NCBI GenBank assembly: GCA_015039465.1
Contig: MU130243.1
Span: forward strand, 1 to 64,000
Direction of reading: 5' to 3'
DNA: 64,000 bases
From: Phlegmacium glaucopus
Taxonomy: Eukaryota > Basidiomycota > Agaricomycetes > Agaricales > Cortinariaceae
A program made the translations under genes and the position numbers. How positions within the stretch are numbered: position 1 is the first letter of the stretch; every line of letters begins with the position of its first letter. The notes below the pieces were generated by a model. That model did not search any database, was not told where the DNA came from, and was given only the letters and a program-made list of their open reading frames with translations. Positions 58,601 through 64,000 of the stretch are shown one piece after another.

Positions 58601-60410
58601 GCACCTTGTGGCAGTGGAGTAGGCTGTGATTGCGTCGTTTGCGTGGTGTTGAAGGGTGAGAGTGGTATGTCCGTCCTCTCTGGGTCGTCTGGGTTGTAAG
58701 GTATTCTGTGAGTTTCATCATAGGAAGTATGAATGTCTCTATGAGTAAGAATAGACGCTGGTCGAGTGGCTGATGGCGTTGGTGTGCCCGGATCTTCGAA
58801 TGTGACTTCTTGGGATAGACTTGAATGGCCAGGAAAGATGAGTAGATGACGCTTTTGTCTTGGCTGAGGTAGGCCTTGAGCCATTTCAGTCGACAACAGA
58901 GTAATGCCAAGTGGTAGAAGGTGAAAGGAGAAGAAAAACGATTGTAGGGCATTTGGCTGAGTTCTCGAATCAATATATGATCGGTAACATCACTGTAACA
59001 TGTGAAGAATTGGTCTGCCTTGTATGGAGGTAAGCGGGCGGTTCGTCCTCATGGAACAGTGGCACGTTTAGACGTTAATGATCACATTCAAACGAAGTGT
59101 ACCTGACAGAGAAGATAAGTGCACGAATCTCTTGAAAATGTTCGGAAAAAAACTATGTAAACCTTGGGGGAGAGAACTAGAAAGAAAATCTCAACAATGA
59201 GAATATATGCCTAAACAAATTGCGATTCAACGAGCCAATGAGCCAGAGATGATAATGTTGACCTAGATGATGCCGCTAAATATATCACTGGCACTGAGAC
59301 TTGAGAATAGATATCGGCGTTGTGCCAGGCCTACCCTCCGACTTTGATGGCACGACAAGTCGACGCAAGTTTTCCCATGGAGAAGTTCCAAAGAGTCTGT
59401 CAGGCACTGGCTGTGTTTCTTTGTGTTGTGAAGATGGCTCTGATAATCTAAGAATGGAGGAGGCTTTAGGCCTTTTAGATCCGATGTGAGCGGAGGTATG
59501 CTTGTGCCGCATAACTCATGGTACACAAGTCCATTAGGATCTCTAAAAATCTCAATTGAGGCTCGCATCAGAGTTCAAATCATCGCTGAAGTTCAAAAAA
59601 ACAAAGACGAGTTTGAACAAGGAGCTTGGAAAGATAGAACCACATACAAATTCGAAATCTTGCGTCTACGTCATGAATACTCCTGCTCAGTTGATTCCTT
59701 TTTCTCAATCTCTTCAGGTCCTCCACTGCCCACCTAAGTACACGGTTTGTGATGGTGCCGACTTTTTTTTTCATTAGATACAGCTGTTTCAAGAGGCACA
59801 ACAAAAGGCTGCGCCCTCCTTCATGTATCATTTACTGTAAAAAAAGGTTAGTTCAGTCCCATATCAAAAGCGTAAAATATTTCGATGCACAAGTACCTTT
59901 TGTTTCTCCCCTCTATATTTCGTGCGGCTAATGTCAGCTGTAGATTCAATTTATAGAAAATAATGGTCTAGAATTCCAGGACAGACATACGCGCAATATA
60001 TTTGCTTTTACATGGCACAAGACTCTTCAATCGCTAACTTCTAAGCAGTTTATAAGCCATAATTCGGTGGCACTAGCACATGTTCGCATGTGGGACGCCT
60101 ATAGTTTTCGACTAGTTATTTAGCTCGTTTGCTCGAAGCTCGGGAGGATGTTGCATCCGCCACTTACCTTACCGGCTCGGAGGGGCAAGGGAGGTCGCAT
60201 AGGAGGGAAGTAGGAGCAAAAATGCCCTCAGGCGTCTTTCGATGGATAACCTTTGTCGTAGGCATGCAAATTCCATTACTCTGATGCCGCCGTCATGTTT
60301 GCGCTGTTAGATTTCCTCAAAGTGATATGTTCGATACATAGCTGATACTCAAACGGCAATGCAGTCTCCGTTGACAAGCTATATGACCGATCTGGCGTCG
60401 AACCTCATGA
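55601..60410. repeat. Segmental duplication, copy B (uninterrupted)
   Basis: Matches 10193-14580, 33446-33904 and 38595-38790 in order and without the 18.9-kb or cop­ia insertions. It therefore preserves both empty target sites (about 59808-59815 and 60193-60197). Confidence 0.85.
55787..58884 (-). CDS. Four-TM membrane protein of unknown function, copy B
   Basis: Same exon layout as copy A, starting MAQGLPQPRQKRHLLIFPGH. The exon 1 frame is open to the MLEAA splice, with the same two TM helices (VHVVLCGLAYPVLLASVIVA; GVGSSLLGLMLGVSLTVSG). The middle exons (for example NNTGDDGTGFMTVENVLVRL) and the last TM (GIAITLAVVLLMGLISAFFV) are all preserved. The protein ends RHVGS, about ten residues earlier than copy A, because of a TAG at 55787. 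Coding changes are mostly conservative substitutions and in-frame indels (an extra GAGA in the N-terminal region; loss of three residues around DDVGVREAL), which suggests both copies are maintained. Confidence 0.8.
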
Positions 60411-60740
60411 GATTGGCTCATGAGTAGACAGTAGGTGCTTATATAACTTTGAATCGTCGATTACCTGCAAATTGATTTATGTAATTTTGCATGTGTACAT
60501 TATTGAAAGTCTGATGATGACTTCAGAATAGGTGATATGTATAGCGATGAAACTCGATGCCAGCGGCCACTATCTAAATCACAACTGCTGTTTGATCATG
60601 AACGCATACCTACTTTCCACGAGTGCTGGATGGTGATGATTTCGGTGAACAGAAGAATGTTAAAAATGTTAGAGGTTCATCATGATGTGATAATTGAGTA
60701 TAGTATTCAATGGCAATCACTAGAACTTCCAACTACATCA
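58885..60740. other. Upstream region of four-TM gene B and 3' flank of KRR1
   Basis: The first 1.5 kb belong to duplicated block B. A plus-strand open frame at 59486-59737 is the counterpart of the remnant in block A. No convincing gene otherwise. Confidence 0.4.
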
Positions 60741-62349
<1,609 letters not shown>

Positions 62350-62513
62350 GCCAAGCGTTCAGATTGAAAGAGAGCTCACAAGCTAGACATTCATATAATT
62401 ACGTAATATGTTCGTAATAGACTTGGCCTCAGCACTCTTTCAAAGTCATCCACGTCCATTGTCGTGTCTTTTCTTCAAATCCTTGAATCTTCTCCACATA
62501 TTCAACTCTAAAA
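62350..62513. promoter_or_regulatory. Short divergent promoter between KRR1 and the NCBP3-like gene
   Basis: Only 164 bp separate the two start codons, so the promoters must overlap. Both genes act in RNA metabolism, which fits shared control; no specific motif is claimed. Confidence 0.5.
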
Positions 62514-63911
62514 ATGGACAATACTCCAGATGGTGTCGATATCCAAGAGTTTTCAGCATTAAACTACGATGACACCGTCGCATACGAACAGCAAATTCCA
62601 ACTGAAGCTGAGGTTGCTTCACTCGCAAAACGCATCGGGAATAGCAAGGTCTATCTACTTTCAGAGTCATCCGCCGCGACTAGAGCGGGAAAGGTGCGCC
62701 GGTAGCATGTTATTGGGCGCATAAAGCGATCAGGTCCTGATGTGGAGTTGGCTCTCCCTTTCTTTTTTCTTGGTTTTTGGTACGGTAAGCGCAAGCACAA
62801 TGGGATAGACGATGAAGACAGGATAGTCGAGGATGAAGACGAGATGGATGAAGGTGAGCCCGACCCTGAGTCTCCAAATTTATTTTATTAAATATTGACC
62901 CTCCATGAAAAAGACCTCGCATATCGACCAAATGCTCTTCTAATGACTGGCCCACCTATAGCCTATCTCCCGACGGCCCGTATTTTTGCGTATTCGACAC
63001 ATTTTGACGCCCATCCTATGGGTCTTGAATGGGTCGATGATAACACCTGCGTCCTTGTGTTTGAGTCCATAAAGACGGCCCGTGAAGCATTTAACCGCCT
63101 TCAGAAGTCTGCGTCAGAGGCACCCGACATGGAAGATCTTATCACCGCAAAGCCTATTCCCATCGCGTTCTGGCCACCGGAAGAGCGCATCAACCAAACG
63201 CTAGGCAAAGGACAAGGTCTCAAAGGCACCATCCGGATGAGATGGGCAAAATCGGATGACGTAAAAAAGAAAGGAGCGAAAAAGGAAAGTCAGTTCTACA
63301 GAAAGCATGGTAGAACAGCTGGAAAAGAGCTGTTTAATGGCCGAGACCTGCCTCCTCCCAAACGGAGACGACGAGATGATAGTCAAGACGATGAACGACG
63401 AAAAGCGGAATTGGACAACCAATTGGACCAATTCCTAGCGGAAGATGAAGAAATACTAACAAACGAGGACATTCAATCCGATGTCCCAGCATCCCCTCCG
63501 TCGAAAATGCGTTCAGACTACATCGCAAAGGATGGTCGGACATTGCTAGAACGAACTTCCCTTATCCGCCTACACTCCTCCAGCGATCTTCCAGACCTCG
63601 CATCTCGGTTAACGGCACCTTTGCCTCGACGCGCTAGAGGTGGTGCTGAGAACTTGGGTGATCGTTTGCGACTTCCTACTTCCGAAAGGCTGGAATGGGG
63701 TTACGATGAGGGGCGCCGGCAGCCTAGAGGTCGGAATGAGAGGGATCTTGAATTGCTTAGCGGGTCGGATGGGCATCTCAAGCAGCGACGATGGAGACGG
63801 GGCGGAGGGGAAAGGGAAAGACCCGAAAGGGCAGGTGGAGAACAACGATCAAGAAAAACACAGCAGCAGCTGGATGATGAATTGGATGCCTTTCTCAAAT
63901 CTCATGATTGA
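62514..63911 (+). CDS. NCBP3-like (DUF2414) cap-binding subunit homologue
   Basis: Three exons (62514-62693, 62790-62853, 62914-63911) give an open frame of 413 residues. The conserved domain begins LAYRPNALLMTGPPIAYLPT and continues ARIFAYSTHFDAHPMGLEWV, DDNTCVLVFESIKTAREAF, an RNA-recognition-like fold typical of the NCBP3/DUF2414 family that works with the cap-binding complex in mRNA export. IRMRWAKSDDVKKKGAKKES and RSDYIAKDGRTLLERTS follow, then an Arg/Gly-rich region. It ends LDDELDAFLKSHD, like the C-terminal motif of the CHTOP family of mRNA-export proteins. The acceptor of intron 1 (GGTAAG) is weak; intron 2 is well supported by phase. Confidence 0.75.
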
Positions 63912-64000
63912 TTTTATCAAAAATTGAGGTTCAATTCGTCATTCTCCTCGGGCCCTCAGTCAATTACTACTATTGGATAGCAAAATCATCAAATAATGGC

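Overview
This is a nuclear segment of a basidiomycete fungus, most likely an Agaricomycete. The evidence is short GT-AG introns (about 48-76 nt) that splice into clean reading frames, Plavaka-type (CMC) and fungal pogo transposases, a chromodomain Ty3 element, and basidiomycete families (DUF6532, DUF6589, DUF6698, TET/JBP-like oxygenases). No tools were run; family names are recalled resemblances, while exon frames, terminal repeats (TIRs) and target-site duplications (TSDs) were read base by base.

Host genes form two islands. Left island: a secreted ferritin-like (Rds1-type) protein (5302-7017), an EAF-type elongation factor (10108-8093, minus) and an 11-exon four-TM protein (13695-10565, minus). 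Right island: a second copy of the four-TM gene (58884-55787, minus), KRR1 (62349-60741, minus) and an NCBP3-like gene (62514-63911, plus). The two four-TM loci are copies of one block of about 4.8 kb. Copy A has been stretched by transposons and copy B has not, so copy B serves as an empty site.

Two insertions in copy A can be dated against copy B. (1) An 18,865-bp unit (14581-33445) has 19/21-matching terminal inverted repeats at exactly the points where the two copies diverge. It carries a DUF6698 gene, a DUF6589 gene remnant, a Plavaka transposase, a DUF6532 gene, a coiled-coil gene and a TET/JBP-like 2-oxoglutarate dioxygenase gene. (2) A copia element (33905-38594) has a perfect 5-bp TSD and a solo LTR nested in its gag.

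From 39 to 54.3 kb lies a nest built on one pogo-type transposase gene (minus, 54327 to 39935). It is split by a solo LTR, by a chromovirus/hAT cluster and by a 546-bp hAT MITE. The chromovirus itself holds a 587-bp TA-flanked MITE. An almost identical hAT MITE at the left end (811-3267) is interrupted by a 1.9-kb hAT-like element. The 8-bp TSDs of all three hAT-type insertions are intact.

Two observations look new. First, four unrelated LTRs contain an intron-like GT...AG segment of 49-58 nt between a hairpin and a tail, and further downstream carry the same hairpin joined directly to the same tail, as if a spliced copy had been appended. Second, a TET-like gene travels in a large TIR-bounded Plavaka unit with no visible CpG-decay stops in its core genes, while neighbouring retroelements are full of TGA stops at arginine CGA positions.
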